Source of the DNA: AP-15 sp963833745
GTDB lineage: Bacteria > Pseudomonadota > Alphaproteobacteria > ATCC43930 > CGMCC-115725
Direction of reading: 5' to 3'
Length of the DNA stretch: 64,000 nt
Assembly: GCA_963833745.1 (NCBI GenBank)
Contig: CAWHZD010000006.1
Coordinates: 620,001-684,000 of the forward strand
In this document: one piece after another, positions 8,066-16,601 of the stretch
Position numbering within the stretch: the first letter of the stretch is position 1
Layout of the letters: each line of letters opens with the position of its first letter
Position numbers and translations under genes: made by a program
The notes under the pieces: generated by a model
The model's input: only the letters and a program-made list of their open reading frames with translations
Database searches by the model: none
Told to the model about the DNA's origin: nothing

Positions 8066-9232
8066 TTAGAGAAATACCTCCGGTGGCTGGCCGAGCAGGA
8101 CTTGGCCGACGGTTTCGTAATGGGCGTCGCGCGACTGGATTTGCTGTGAGACCGTGTGAATGTCGCGAAAGCGGCGCTCGAACGGGCTGCCCGCGAAGAT
8201 CGCGTCCACGCCGGCGGCCTTGTAGGTCCAGTCGGCGACCACGACGGCGCTTGAGATCGCGTTCGACCCGGCGAGCCGCGCCCGGGCACGGTCGGGCACA
8301 TCGATCGCCGCCGCATCACCGGCCCGGTCGTAGATGTCGCGCACCGTGTCGATGAGATAGGCGCGGGCGGAGCCAAGCTTCGCCTCAGAGCGCGCGATCT
8401 CGCCTTGGATCACCGCGTTGTCGGCGAGCCGGCCGATGCCGCGCGGCGTCTTGCGCAGCGCCAACTCTATAAATGACTCGAGCATGCCGCGGGCAATGCC
8501 GAGCGCTACGCTGGCGATGCCGACCGAATAGAGCGTCTGCTGCGGAAAGGCGTAGAGCTTGCCCGGCTCGCGGCGCAACGTCGGGTCCTCGCGCGTGCCG
8601 GTCAATTCCTCGGGCACAAACAGGTCTTTGACCGTGTAGGATTCGGACGCGGTGCCGCGCAGCCCGATCGGCTCCCAATTGCCGAGCAAAGTCGCCTGCT
8701 CGGCCGGAAACAGCCAGGTGCGTAATGTCGGCCGGCCGAACCTATTGAGCCGCAAGGAGCCGTCGGGCTCGACAACGGTGCCGTGCGCGCCCATCCAATT
8801 CGCATGGCGGCAGCCGCTGGCGAAATCCCAGCGGCCGGTGACGCGATAGCCGCCCGGCACCGCGATGCCCTGGCAATCGTTGGGCGGGCCCCAGGCGCAG
8901 GTCGAGCGCGGGTCGCCGAACACCCGGCGCGCAGCTTCGAGGCCGAGATAGGGCGCGAACAGCCCGATGCTGTTGGCGATCGACGCGCACCAGCCGACCG
9001 AGCCGTCGGCTCGCGCCAACTCCTCGACCGCGAGCACATAAAGGCCGGGCTCGACCTCGTCGCCACCGACCGAGCACGGGTAAAGCATACGAAAGAGCCG
9101 CGCGTCGTGCAGCCGGTCGAGCAGTGTCTTTGGGAGCCGGCGCAGGTGCTCGGTCTCGTCCGCAGCGGCGGCAATCGTTTCCGCGAGACCGCGCGCCCGC
9201 GCCAGCGGGTCGGCTCGCCTTACCTCATCCAT
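8066..9232 (-). CDS. Acyl-CoA dehydrogenase-fold flavin monooxygenase (HpaH/HsaA-like)
   Basis: 388-residue protein with the three-part acyl-CoA dehydrogenase fold. Residues 1-110 are helical, with MLYPCSVGGDEVEPG. The centre is a beta domain, GYRVTGRWDFASGC, a signature of two-component monooxygenases such as p-hydroxyphenylacetate hydroxylase C2 and HsaA rather than beta-oxidation enzymes. The C-terminus is a helical bundle. It likely hydroxylates an aromatic substrate with FMNH2 supplied by a partner reductase not seen here. It is convergent with the amidohydrolase gene and lies 55 bp downstream of pqiA on the same strand. Confidence 0.85.
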   Translation of the reverse strand: MDEVRRADPLARARGLAETIAAAADETEHLRRLPKTLLDRLHDARLFRMLYPCSVGGDEVEPGLYVLAVEELARADGSVGWCASIANSIGLFAPYLGLEAARRVFGDPRSTCAWGPPNDCQGIAVPGGYRVTGRWDFASGCRHANWMGAHGTVVEPDGSLRLNRFGRPTLRTWLFPAEQATLLGNWEPIGLRGTASESYTVKDLFVPEELTGTREDPTLRREPGKLYAFPQQTLYSVGIASVALGIARGMLESFIELALRKTPRGIGRLADNAVIQGEIARSEAKLGSARAYLIDTVRDIYDRAGDAAAIDVPDRARARLAGSNAISSAVVVADWTYKAAGVDAIFAGSPFERRFRDIHTVSQQIQSRDAHYETVGQVLLGQPPEVFL

Positions 9233-9287
9233 GCGCAGTCCTGAGCTTTATTACCGGGCCGCATTGCGGCGTGCCTAACGGGCCCTG

Positions 9288-10586
9288 TCAATGCCCGATC
9301 ATGGCGGCCGTCATTGCGGGAGACGAAGTTCGCAAGGCGGCTGCGTCCCACATCAGGCGAGGGTCGAAGGTCTCGGCGGCGAACATCGTCAAAATTACGA
9401 CGGCGCAGAAAGCAAGCGCGCCGACGCCGGGCTGGATCGTGATCACCGCGCCAAAAACGACGAGGGCGCCGAGCAGCGACTCCATGAAAATGTCGATCAT
9501 CGACCAGCGGCCGATAAAACGGACGACGTGGTAGAGCCGAGTGCGGTCGCGCAGCCAGCCGACGCGGCCCGTCTGGGTCGCGATCAGCATGCCCGAGAGC
9601 CCGATCAGCTTCAGCACCGGCACCGCGATGCTGGCAAAAAACACAAGCGCGGCAAGCGGGTACTGACGGGCGGTGATCAGCTCCTCGACGCCCCCCAAAA
9701 TCGTGCTCGGTTGGCCGGCGCCGAGCTGGACTACAGTCAGCACCGGATAATAATTGGCCGGGATGTAGAGGAGCGCGGCGGCGATGACCAAGGCCCAGGT
9801 CCGCTGGACACTGTTCGGCCGGCGCGCATGCAAGGCGCTGTCGCAGCGTGGGCAATGCGGGTGGCCTGGGCCGGGAGCGCTGACAAGGCCGCAGGTCTCG
9901 CAGCCGACAGCTCCCGCCGCGCCGCCACAGGGCAGCGTGTCGGGTCGGTCTTCATGGTCGAGCCGTTCCCACACCTTCTCGCGGTCGAGGGCGCTGTCGA
10001 TCCACACCAGCACGATTGTCAACGCGAACAGCGCGTAGACCCCGGCGGCGAGGCCGATCGTCACCAGATCGCCGAGTTTCACATAGGCGACGAACACGCC
10101 GAAAAGAAAGACCTCGATCATCGACCACGGGCGCAACCGCTCGGCCAGCGCAAAGACCCGGCGCAGATAACGCGGCGGGTGCGGTTCATGGGCGCGGATC
10201 AGCACGTAGAGCGTGCCGGCAAGGCGGGCGAGCGGCGCCAGCACAGTGACAAACAGCACCACCGCGGCGAGCGGACCCATGCTTCGCCGAACCAGCTCCT
10301 GCGGCCCCGAGAACAGGTCGGCGACATGACGGATGCCGGCGGTCTCCACGCTCATCAGCGAGGTCGTGCACATGACCGCGAGCAGCACGAGCGCGGCCGC
10401 GGTGAGCGCGATGATATGGTCGAGGCGGTGCGTGCTGACCCGGCGCAGGATTGTCGGGCACCGGGCGCATCGCGCAGTGGTGCCGGGGGTGAGAGCGGGG
10501 ACCATCTGCAGCAGCCCGCAGCCCGGGCATTCGCGCAGCTGCGGCAGGCTCGCCGGTAGAGGACGGGAGGGAGCGCGGGCGCTCAC
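9288..10586 (-). CDS. pqiA: Paraquat-inducible protein A, inner-membrane PqiA
   Basis: 432-residue PqiA made of two homologous halves. Each half starts with a zinc-ribbon-like Cys pair set (Cys20/Cys23 with Cys40/Cys43 first; CETCGL and CPRCDS second) followed by about four transmembrane helices. PqiA is the inner-membrane partner of the MCE protein PqiB in lipid movement between the membranes. Its start overlaps the stop of the PqiC gene by 4 bp. Here it is the last gene of the operon, whereas in E. coli the order is A-B-C. Confidence 0.92.
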   Translation of the reverse strand: MSARAPSRPLPASLPQLRECPGCGLLQMVPALTPGTTARCARCPTILRRVSTHRLDHIIALTAAALVLLAVMCTTSLMSVETAGIRHVADLFSGPQELVRRSMGPLAAVVLFVTVLAPLARLAGTLYVLIRAHEPHPPRYLRRVFALAERLRPWSMIEVFLFGVFVAYVKLGDLVTIGLAAGVYALFALTIVLVWIDSALDREKVWERLDHEDRPDTLPCGGAAGAVGCETCGLVSAPGPGHPHCPRCDSALHARRPNSVQRTWALVIAAALLYIPANYYPVLTVVQLGAGQPSTILGGVEELITARQYPLAALVFFASIAVPVLKLIGLSGMLIATQTGRVGWLRDRTRLYHVVRFIGRWSMIDIFMESLLGALVVFGAVITIQPGVGALAFCAVVILTMFAAETFDPRLMWDAAALRTSSPAMTAAMIGH

Positions 10587-11173
10587 CCTCTTACCGCCGC
10601 TGCCGCCAGCATCGGCGCGATGCCGTCGGCGAGCCGCCCCAGCGCGCTGCTGATCGCCGCGACCTCACCCGGCACGCCCGGGGCCGGCGGCGGCACCGAA
10701 AAGCGAAAGCTGCGCAAGACCGGCTGGCTCTGCCCGGTGGCGCGCACCGCCGCCTGGGCCTGCAGGACGAGATTGCCGGCGGCATCCTCGTCGAGCCGCT
10801 GGATGTTGACCTCGACGGTGGCGTCGGGGCGAGCGGAGACGGCGCCGTTGTCGGCAATTACAGTACTCTGCGGCAGGCGTTGGCCCAGTTCCTCGACCAA
10901 TACCCGGTTCAGCATCGCCGCCAGTGGCTCGCCCCACCACTCGTTCGACATCACGTCGAGCCGGTAGTTTTCGGACGAGCGCACGATTTGCGAACGTTCG
11001 AGAAAGTGGGCGACCGCGATCTGCTGCACCAGCACCACCCTGGGCCCGCCGAGCTGCACCGCACCGGGTGCGGTCGCGATCGTGTAGAGCACCGGGTCGG
11101 GCGAGGAGCAGGCAACAAGTGCCGCGGTCAGCACCAGCACGGGCAGCACGAGACGGCGCGATGCCAGGCTCAT
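10583..11173 (-). CDS. pqiC: PqiC-type outer-membrane lipoprotein (ABC transport auxiliary component)
   Basis: 196-residue lipoprotein. A signal sequence ends in the lipobox LVAC with the lipidated cysteine at 22. The mature part has the YTIATAPG...VVLVQQIAVAHFLERSQIV pattern of the PqiC/YmbA family. PqiC anchors the PqiB tunnel to the outer membrane. The gene overlaps pqiB upstream and pqiA downstream by 4 bp each, giving strict translational coupling. Confidence 0.9.
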   Translation of the reverse strand: MSLASRRLVLPVLVLTAALVACSSPDPVLYTIATAPGAVQLGGPRVVLVQQIAVAHFLERSQIVRSSENYRLDVMSNEWWGEPLAAMLNRVLVEELGQRLPQSTVIADNGAVSARPDATVEVNIQRLDEDAAGNLVLQAQAAVRATGQSQPVLRSFRFSVPPPAPGVPGEVAAISSALGRLADGIAPMLAAAAVRG

Positions 11174-12867
11174 TCGACGCCGCCCGCCGGCCGGCCTTTG
11201 ATCAAGGCTTCGGGATGGCGCGACAGCAGGTCGGCGAGCGCCCGGATCGAACTGAGCGCGTCGTTCAATTGCACCATCAGCCGGTCGAGATCGCGGTTGA
11301 ACTTGGTGTTGTCGCCATAGCCGCTGTCGAGCGACACGACCAGCTTGTTGGCGCTGGTCACCGTCTTTTGCAGCTGGTTTGCCATTTCGGGCAATTGTTT
11401 GAACGCCGGGGCGGTGCCGCTGTTGAGGTTGCGGGTGAATGTTTCGGCCATGGCGAGGGTCGCCGAAAGCTTGGTCAAGGAATCGCGCAGTTGCGGCCCG
11501 CTCACCAGATCGTTGGTCGATTTCAGGAGGCCGTCTAGGCTTTGGCCGATCTGGTCGAACGGGATCGTGTTGACCTTGTCCAACAGTGTATTTACCGACG
11601 CCTGCAGCCCGGCAAAGCCGCCGGCCTCGGCGCTCGGCAATACAAAATAGCCATCCTGCATCGTGACTTCGACCGGCGGCGCCTTGGGCAGGAAGTCAAG
11701 CGCCACCTGCTGCTGGCCGGTAATCAGGTTGGCGCTCTGCACGGTTGCGCGCAGTCCCTGCTTCAACAGCGCTTCGACCCCCTCCTCCGCGGTCGTGTAC
11801 ATCTTGACCCCGACGCCGACGATGCGTTCGGGCTCGACCTCGTAGCGCACCGGCGCCAAGACCCTGTCCGCAGCCTTGTCAAAGGCGAGCCGCACATCGG
11901 TGACATGGCCGACGACAAGACCGTGCATCGTCACCGGCGACCCGATGCCGAGCCCGCTGACCGAGCCCGGAAAGTACGACACGACCTGGATCTTGCGGGT
12001 GTAGGAGGCGGCCTGCGCGATGTCTCGGTCGGCGAACAGCGGGAAGACGTGGTTTTCCAGGCTCGCCACCTTGGCATGAGCTTCCTGCTCCGGGGTCTCG
12101 AAGGCGATGCCGCCGAGCAACAGCGCCTTGAGCGATTCGAGCTGAACGTCAAGGCCGGTGCCGGCGAGCTTGATCGACAGGCCCGAAGCGTTCCAGAATC
12201 GCGTGTCGTCGTTGACATAGCTGTCATACGGAGCGCGGACAAAGGCGTGGATCGTCACGTAATCGGCCATGTCGGCGATGTCCCAGCCGGCCACCTCGCC
12301 GACGCTCAGGTCTCGGTAAAAGATCGGCGAGCCGAGCGATATCGAACCCAAGCGCTTGGCCTTCAGCAAAAAGATATGGCCCGGCACATTCTCGCTGAGG
12401 ATCGGCGGGTCCTCGCGCCCCTTGAAGACGCGCTTTGGCTTACCCGCCGTAGCACCGGGCATCATGCCGACATAGCTCCCCGACAGCAATGTCTCGAGCC
12501 CGGAGACCGAACCGGCAAACAGCCGCGGCTTGACCACCCAAAACACCGTCTTGTCGGTCAACAGCGGTGTGGCCTCGTGGGTTGTGGCGATCGTCACCAC
12601 GACGTGAGAGTTGTCGGGCGCGAGTTTGAGGCTCTTGACCGTGCCAAAGACGATGTCCTTGAACTTGAGCTGCGACTGGCCCGGCTGCAGCCCCTCGGCG
12701 GTGTCGAAGGCGACCGTGATCGTCGGTCCCTCCTTTGACAAGGTGTCCCAGGCGAGCCACGCGCCGATCGCCACTGCGACCAGCGGAATAATCCAGATCA
12801 CCGACACCCGCCGCGAGCGCCGCGTCGAAGCCTGGACCAGCACCGGCGGTTCGGAAAGATTGGTCAT
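11170..12867 (-). CDS. pqiB: PqiB, MCE-domain lipid transport protein
   Basis: 565-residue protein with one N-terminal membrane helix (about 23-42) followed by three MCE domains, beginning near 45 (ITVAFDTAEGLQPGQSQLKF), 165 and 290, and a long coiled-coil C-terminus (about 420-550). PqiB forms a hexameric needle spanning the periplasm to carry phospholipid. Its length and triple MCE layout match PqiB rather than MlaD or YebT. First gene of the pqiB-pqiC-pqiA operon; its stop overlaps the pqiC start by 4 bp. Confidence 0.92.
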   Translation of the reverse strand: MTNLSEPPVLVQASTRRSRRVSVIWIIPLVAVAIGAWLAWDTLSKEGPTITVAFDTAEGLQPGQSQLKFKDIVFGTVKSLKLAPDNSHVVVTIATTHEATPLLTDKTVFWVVKPRLFAGSVSGLETLLSGSYVGMMPGATAGKPKRVFKGREDPPILSENVPGHIFLLKAKRLGSISLGSPIFYRDLSVGEVAGWDIADMADYVTIHAFVRAPYDSYVNDDTRFWNASGLSIKLAGTGLDVQLESLKALLLGGIAFETPEQEAHAKVASLENHVFPLFADRDIAQAASYTRKIQVVSYFPGSVSGLGIGSPVTMHGLVVGHVTDVRLAFDKAADRVLAPVRYEVEPERIVGVGVKMYTTAEEGVEALLKQGLRATVQSANLITGQQQVALDFLPKAPPVEVTMQDGYFVLPSAEAGGFAGLQASVNTLLDKVNTIPFDQIGQSLDGLLKSTNDLVSGPQLRDSLTKLSATLAMAETFTRNLNSGTAPAFKQLPEMANQLQKTVTSANKLVVSLDSGYGDNTKFNRDLDRLMVQLNDALSSIRALADLLSRHPEALIKGRPAGGVE

Positions 12868-13193
12868 CAGAAAGCTCCCCCCGCGGAGCGATGTGCGCCT
12901 TTTATCTCTTTCGGGGTTCCGGCGCTAGATCGCGCCGAAGAGCGGGTGGTATTGCTGTTGATATTTGGGCAAATTGCGGTTGGGATAATTTCCCGGCGAA
13001 TCCATTGGCCCGGACACACATGTGTATGAGACAATTTTTGGCCGCTTATGGCGAACAGCCGTCTGCGGGCCCCGCAGGCTGTTTGGCTGCAGCCTATGCA
13101 CGAATACAAACCCGCTCGGTTCCTAAAAACGGGGGCCGGTAACAGTCGACTAAATCTCACATTGTGCACTATCCGAAAAGAGGACCCTGCAGC
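12868..13193. other. Divergent intergenic region between pqiB and an enoyl-CoA hydratase gene
   Basis: 326 bp with no convincing gene. It must hold the promoters of both divergent units. I see a purine-rich stretch agagga at about 13180-13184 serving the hydratase gene and no clear operator or structured RNA. Confidence 0.5.
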
Positions 13194-13991
13194 ATGACCG
13201 AAACCCCCTCCTACCGCGAGATCGGTGTCAGCCGCGATGGCCATGTCGCCACCGTCGAGATGCGCCGGCCACCGCACAATTTCTTTGACAGCGCGCTGGT
13301 CGCCGAGATTGGGGACGCTTTCGAGCGGCTCGATGCCGATCCCGATTGCCGCGCCGTCGTTTTTGCCGCCGAAGGCCGTTCGTTCTGCGCCGGCGCCGAT
13401 TTCTCCAAGCGGATGGATACCGGCACCGTCTCAGAAGGCACTCGCAGCGCTGCCGGCCGGCATCTTTACAAGGAGGCGATCCGCCTGTTCCGCACGCGCA
13501 AGCCGATCATTGGTGCGGTGCATGGTGCGGCGGTCGGCGGCGGGCTCGGCCTCGCCCTCGTTCCGGACTTTCGGGTCACCTGCCGGGAGGCGCGGTTCAG
13601 CGCCAATTTCAATCGCCTCGGCTTTCATCCGGGCTTCGGCCTGACCGCGACCTTGCCGCGGCTTGTCGGCGCCCAGCAGGCGGCCTTGCTGTTCTATACT
13701 GGTCGCCGCATCCCCGGTGACGAAGCAGTCCGCATCGGCCTCGCCGATCTGCTGGTGCCGCAGGCCGAGGTGCGCAGCGCCGCCCAGGCATTGGCGCTTG
13801 AAATCGCGCAATCCGCACCGCTCGCCGTCATGTCGACGCGCGAGACGGTGCGCCGCGGACTGATCGATCAGATCGAGGCCGCCACCGAGCGTGAACTAGT
13901 CGAGCAGGATTGGCTGCGCCGCACCGAGGATTTCCAGGAAGGCATCAAGGCGATGGCCGACCGCCGCCTCCCCGATTTCCGCGGCCGGTAA
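13194..13991 (+). CDS. Enoyl-CoA hydratase/isomerase family protein
   Basis: 265-residue crotonase-fold protein. The acyl-CoA and oxyanion-hole elements are GRSFCAGADFSK near 65-76 and VHGAAVGGGLGLAL near 108-121. The C-terminus carries the helical EQDWLRRTEDFQEGIKAM segment. Likely acts in beta-oxidation or side-chain catabolism; the exact acyl-CoA is not determined. I chose the ATG at 13194, which has a purine-rich site upstream; a GTG at 13164 would add ten unlikely residues. It is convergent with the DUF2852 gene. Confidence 0.9.
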   Translation: MTETPSYREIGVSRDGHVATVEMRRPPHNFFDSALVAEIGDAFERLDADPDCRAVVFAAEGRSFCAGADFSKRMDTGTVSEGTRSAAGRHLYKEAIRLFRTRKPIIGAVHGAAVGGGLGLALVPDFRVTCREARFSANFNRLGFHPGFGLTATLPRLVGAQQAALLFYTGRRIPGDEAVRIGLADLLVPQAEVRSAAQALALEIAQSAPLAVMSTRETVRRGLIDQIEAATERELVEQDWLRRTEDFQEGIKAMADRRLPDFRGR

Positions 13992-14005
13992 GAACTCTCC
14001 GACGT

Positions 14006-14036
14006 CCCGCAGCAGCGGGCTCGGGGTGAGGGACGG
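14006..14036. repeat. Degenerate intergenic palindrome
   Basis: CCCGC-AGCA-GCGGG (14006-14019) followed by tcggggtgaggg. It resembles the right part of the 42-bp palindrome seen at 24181 and 25091. It lies between convergent genes and could serve as a weak bidirectional terminator. Confidence 0.4.
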
Positions 14037-14080
14037 ATAGTGGAGAAGACCGGCCCATCAGTCTCACCCGCCCGTCGGTC

Positions 14081-14542
14081 TCAGATGCCTTGCGGCTGGG
14101 GTGCGGGGCCTTCCGAACGGCGATGGCGATCGGCCATGAACTCGTCGAATTCGGCCTTGTCCTTGGCGTGGCGCAGACGGTCGAGAAATTCCATGAATTC
14201 GCGCTGCTCTTCTTCGAGCCGGCGCAGGGTTTCGGCGCGGTATTCGTCAAAGGCGCGGTTGCCGGTCGCCTCGCGGTAGCTCGCACGTGATCCACCGCTG
14301 CCCCAGCGTTCGGCCGCCGCCTGCATTCGCGACATGCGCCGCTGCATGCGCTCCATCCGTCGCCGCCAGCGTGGCCCGGTGCCCTCTGCCCAGCATGCCA
14401 TTCGCCCACTCCCTATCAAAAAGCCGAGAACCACGAGGCCGAGAGGCCACCACAGGATGAAGCTCAGCACCGTCAGACCGATCCATGCCGGCTTGCCGAT
14501 GTCGTCGAGATGCGCCGCGAGGTGATGCATGGCGGGCCTCAT
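14081..14542 (-). CDS. DUF2852 membrane protein
   Basis: 153-residue protein of the DUF2852 family, which I know mainly from alphaproteobacteria. One hydrophobic segment (about 20-43, WIGLTVLSFILWWPLGLVVL) is followed by a basic, Met/Arg-rich stretch and a charged helix ending in the conserved AKDKAEFDEFMADR. Function unknown. An ATG at 14530 is an alternative start. An operator identical in half-sites to that upstream of the adjacent TetR gene sits 5-23 bases before the start codon, so the TetR protein probably represses this gene. Confidence 0.8.
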   Translation of the reverse strand: MRPAMHHLAAHLDDIGKPAWIGLTVLSFILWWPLGLVVLGFLIGSGRMACWAEGTGPRWRRRMERMQRRMSRMQAAAERWGSGGSRASYREATGNRAFDEYRAETLRRLEEEQREFMEFLDRLRHAKDKAEFDEFMADRHRRSEGPAPQPQGI

Positions 14543-14546
14543 GTGA

Positions 14547-14565
14547 ATGTAACTAACATTTACAT
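14547..14565. promoter_or_regulatory. Predicted TetR operator O2 (upstream of the DUF2852 gene)
   Basis: Inverted repeat ATGTAAC-TAACA-TTTACAT, 7-5-7, with one mismatch between arms. It matches the operator at 15312-15330 in arm sequence and spacing. It lies between the TetR gene and the DUF2852 start. Confidence 0.65.
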
Positions 14566-14600
14566 AGATCGACCTCTAGCCGCTGTCAAGCGGCAGCCGG

Positions 14601-15257
14601 TCACTCTTTCGGGTCGGCCGGTTCCGCAATGACCCCGAGCCCGCGCAGGTAAATCAACATACCGGCTTCGAGCAATTGCTCGGGCATCATCGGTAATCGG
14701 CGCCTGCCGCCGTCGCCGCGCGAAAACAATGACGCGATCCCGTGCGACAGGGCCCAGGCATGGAGAGCCATCATCAGCGCCGGCGGACGCTTTTCCGGTG
14801 GCAGGCGCGCGCACAGCACCTCAGAGGCATGGCGCAGCACGGCAAAGCAACGGTCGGCGGCCTGGCGTAAGGCCGGGTCGACATCGAAGGACAACCCGGC
14901 CTCGAACATCGCCGAGTAGTAGGCGGGCTCGTCGCGGGCAAAGGCGAGATAGGCGCGGCCGACATTTTCGAAGGCGGTGAACGGGTCCGGCCGGCCGTCG
15001 TTCCAGGCACGATCGAGATGCCCGGCAAAGAGCTCAAAGCCGCGGCCGGCAACATCGGCGATCAGCGCGTCGCGGTCGCGGAAATGCCGGTAGGGGGCGG
15101 CCGAGCTGACCCCGGCTGAGCGCGCGGCGTCGGCAAAGGTGAACCCGGCCGGCCCTTTTTTGGCGATCAAATCGAGGGCGGCTTGTATCAGCGCCTCGCG
15201 CAGATTGCCGTGGTGATAGCCGCGACGCCCGTCCGGACCGCGTCCCGACCAGCTCAT
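14601..15257 (-). CDS. TetR/AcrR family transcriptional regulator
   Basis: 218-residue repressor. The N-terminal helix-turn-helix is textbook (ALIQAALDLIAKKGPAGFTF then AARSAGVSSAAPYRHF, residues about 22-60), followed by a ligand-binding helical domain with YLAFARDEPAYYSAMFEAG. It is divergent from a decayed HlyD-MFS pump and upstream of DUF2852. Two copies of a 7-5-7 palindrome mark both promoters, so it probably autoregulates and controls both neighbours. The inducer is unknown, but the pump context suggests a toxic small molecule. Confidence 0.9.
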   Translation of the reverse strand: MSWSGRGPDGRRGYHHGNLREALIQAALDLIAKKGPAGFTFADAARSAGVSSAAPYRHFRDRDALIADVAGRGFELFAGHLDRAWNDGRPDPFTAFENVGRAYLAFARDEPAYYSAMFEAGLSFDVDPALRQAADRCFAVLRHASEVLCARLPPEKRPPALMMALHAWALSHGIASLFSRGDGGRRRLPMMPEQLLEAGMLIYLRGLGVIAEPADPKE

Positions 15258-15311
15258 TGCCTCGACCAGCTCATCGACCCGAACTGCGCATCACACTCGA
15301 CACCCCGATCC

Positions 15312-15330
15312 ATGTAAAGGGCATTTACAT
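15312..15330. promoter_or_regulatory. Predicted TetR operator O1 (TetR / efflux divergent promoter)
   Basis: Perfect inverted repeat ATGTAAA-GGGCA-TTTACAT. It lies 55 bp upstream of the TetR start and ahead of the efflux genes. Its arms match O2 at 14547-14565 except for one base. Confidence 0.7.
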
Positions 15331-15450
15331 CAGATCGTGCCCGACCGGCAGTGCAAAGCGGGCATATCCGCCCAACTTGCCCTCTGGGAGGGGCGTTGAT
15401 AGAAGATCGGCGGCGACCGCTGCCGCTTTCTTTTCGCAGGCTGACCGGCA

Positions 15451-16601
15451 ATGGCGAACTCGGAACCGCAGCCGAACCCCGGGCAAACCACATCCCCGGG
15501 CATGGGCGCAGTTGCGCAGCGGTGACGAAGGCTCGAGCCAACGCCTTCGCCACCGCCTCGGCGGGGTTTCGGTCACCTTGGCAATCGTGCTGCTGGCCGG
15601 CGCGCTGGCGGTATTGTTCGCGACCCGTTGGGATTCCTGGGTCGGCGAGAGCGTGCTGCAGACGACAGACGACGCCTATTTACGCAGCGACATCACCCCG
15701 CTCAGCGCCAAGATCGAAGGCCATGTGCGACCCGTCCCGGTCGATGATTTTCAGCAGGTCAAGAAGGGCGATTTGCTGGTTGAGATCGAGGACGACGACT
15801 ACCGCGCCCGGTTCGAAGAGGCCCAGGCGGGACTCCTCGGTGCCAAGGCGGCAATCGAAAATCTGAAGACGCGCAAGGCATTGCAGCATACCCAGATCGC
15901 CGAGGCCGAAGATTCAATCGCCGCGACCCAGGCCGATGTCGATCGCACCGCAAGGAGGCGGTGCGCCAGCAAGCACTGCTGACCTACACCTTCGGCACCC
16001 CACAGAAAGTCGAACAGGCAGTCACCGACGAAAAGCGGTTCCGGGCCGATCTGGCGCACAGCCAGGCCGCGCTTCAGGCAGCACAGCGTCAGATGGCGGT
16101 GCTCGATACCGAAGAATCGCAACTGCGCGCCGAAGCCAAGGCCAACAGGCGTCATCCCAGCTCGCCAAGATCGAGCTCGGCTACACCCGCATATCCGCGC
16201 CGATCGACGGAATGGTCAGCGAGCGCGGCGTGCGTGCCGGGCAATATGTTCACGACGGGACCCAGGTCATCTCCGTCGTCCCGCTGAAGAACGTCTGGGC
16301 GATGGCCAACTACAAAGAAACCCAGCTGACCCGCGTCAGAATCGGGGAGCGGGCGGAGATCACCGTCGATACCTTTCCGGGTGTCGTGATCGAGGGGCGG
16401 GTCGACAGCATTTCGCCGGCCAGCGGCTCGCAGTTCACCTTGCTCCCGCCCGACAATGCCACCGGCAATTTCACCAAGGTCGCGCAGCGCATCCCGGTCA
16501 AGATCACGCTCGATCCGGATCATCCGCTTGCCGGACAGCTGCGCCCGGGCATGTCGGTCGTCGCGACAATCCGCACCGATACCAGTCCCGAAACCCCGTG
16601 A
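15451..16601 (+). pseudogene. HlyD/EmrA-type membrane fusion protein, frameshifted
   Basis: Pieces of one periplasmic adaptor appear in successive frames. A membrane segment VTLAIVLLAGALAVLF is followed by TTDDAYLRSDITPLSAKIEG, typical of EmrA. Then comes a coiled coil (QALLTYTFGTPQKVEQ...), then LGYTRISAPIDGMVSERG and a C-terminal barrel ending TDTSPETP. Frame changes are needed near 15953 and 16147. The likely ATG at 15451 (MANSEPQPNP) needs a third near 15525. EmrA normally links an EmrB pump to the outer membrane. The stop overlaps the pump's GTG start. Confidence 0.75.

Noticed and set aside
9291..10559. 422-codon plus-strand frame over pqiA
   Set aside because: Antisense to the membrane protein PqiA with its Cys motifs; low-complexity charged translation.
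11542..12738. 398-codon plus-strand frame over pqiB
   Set aside because: Antisense to PqiB, no domain seen.
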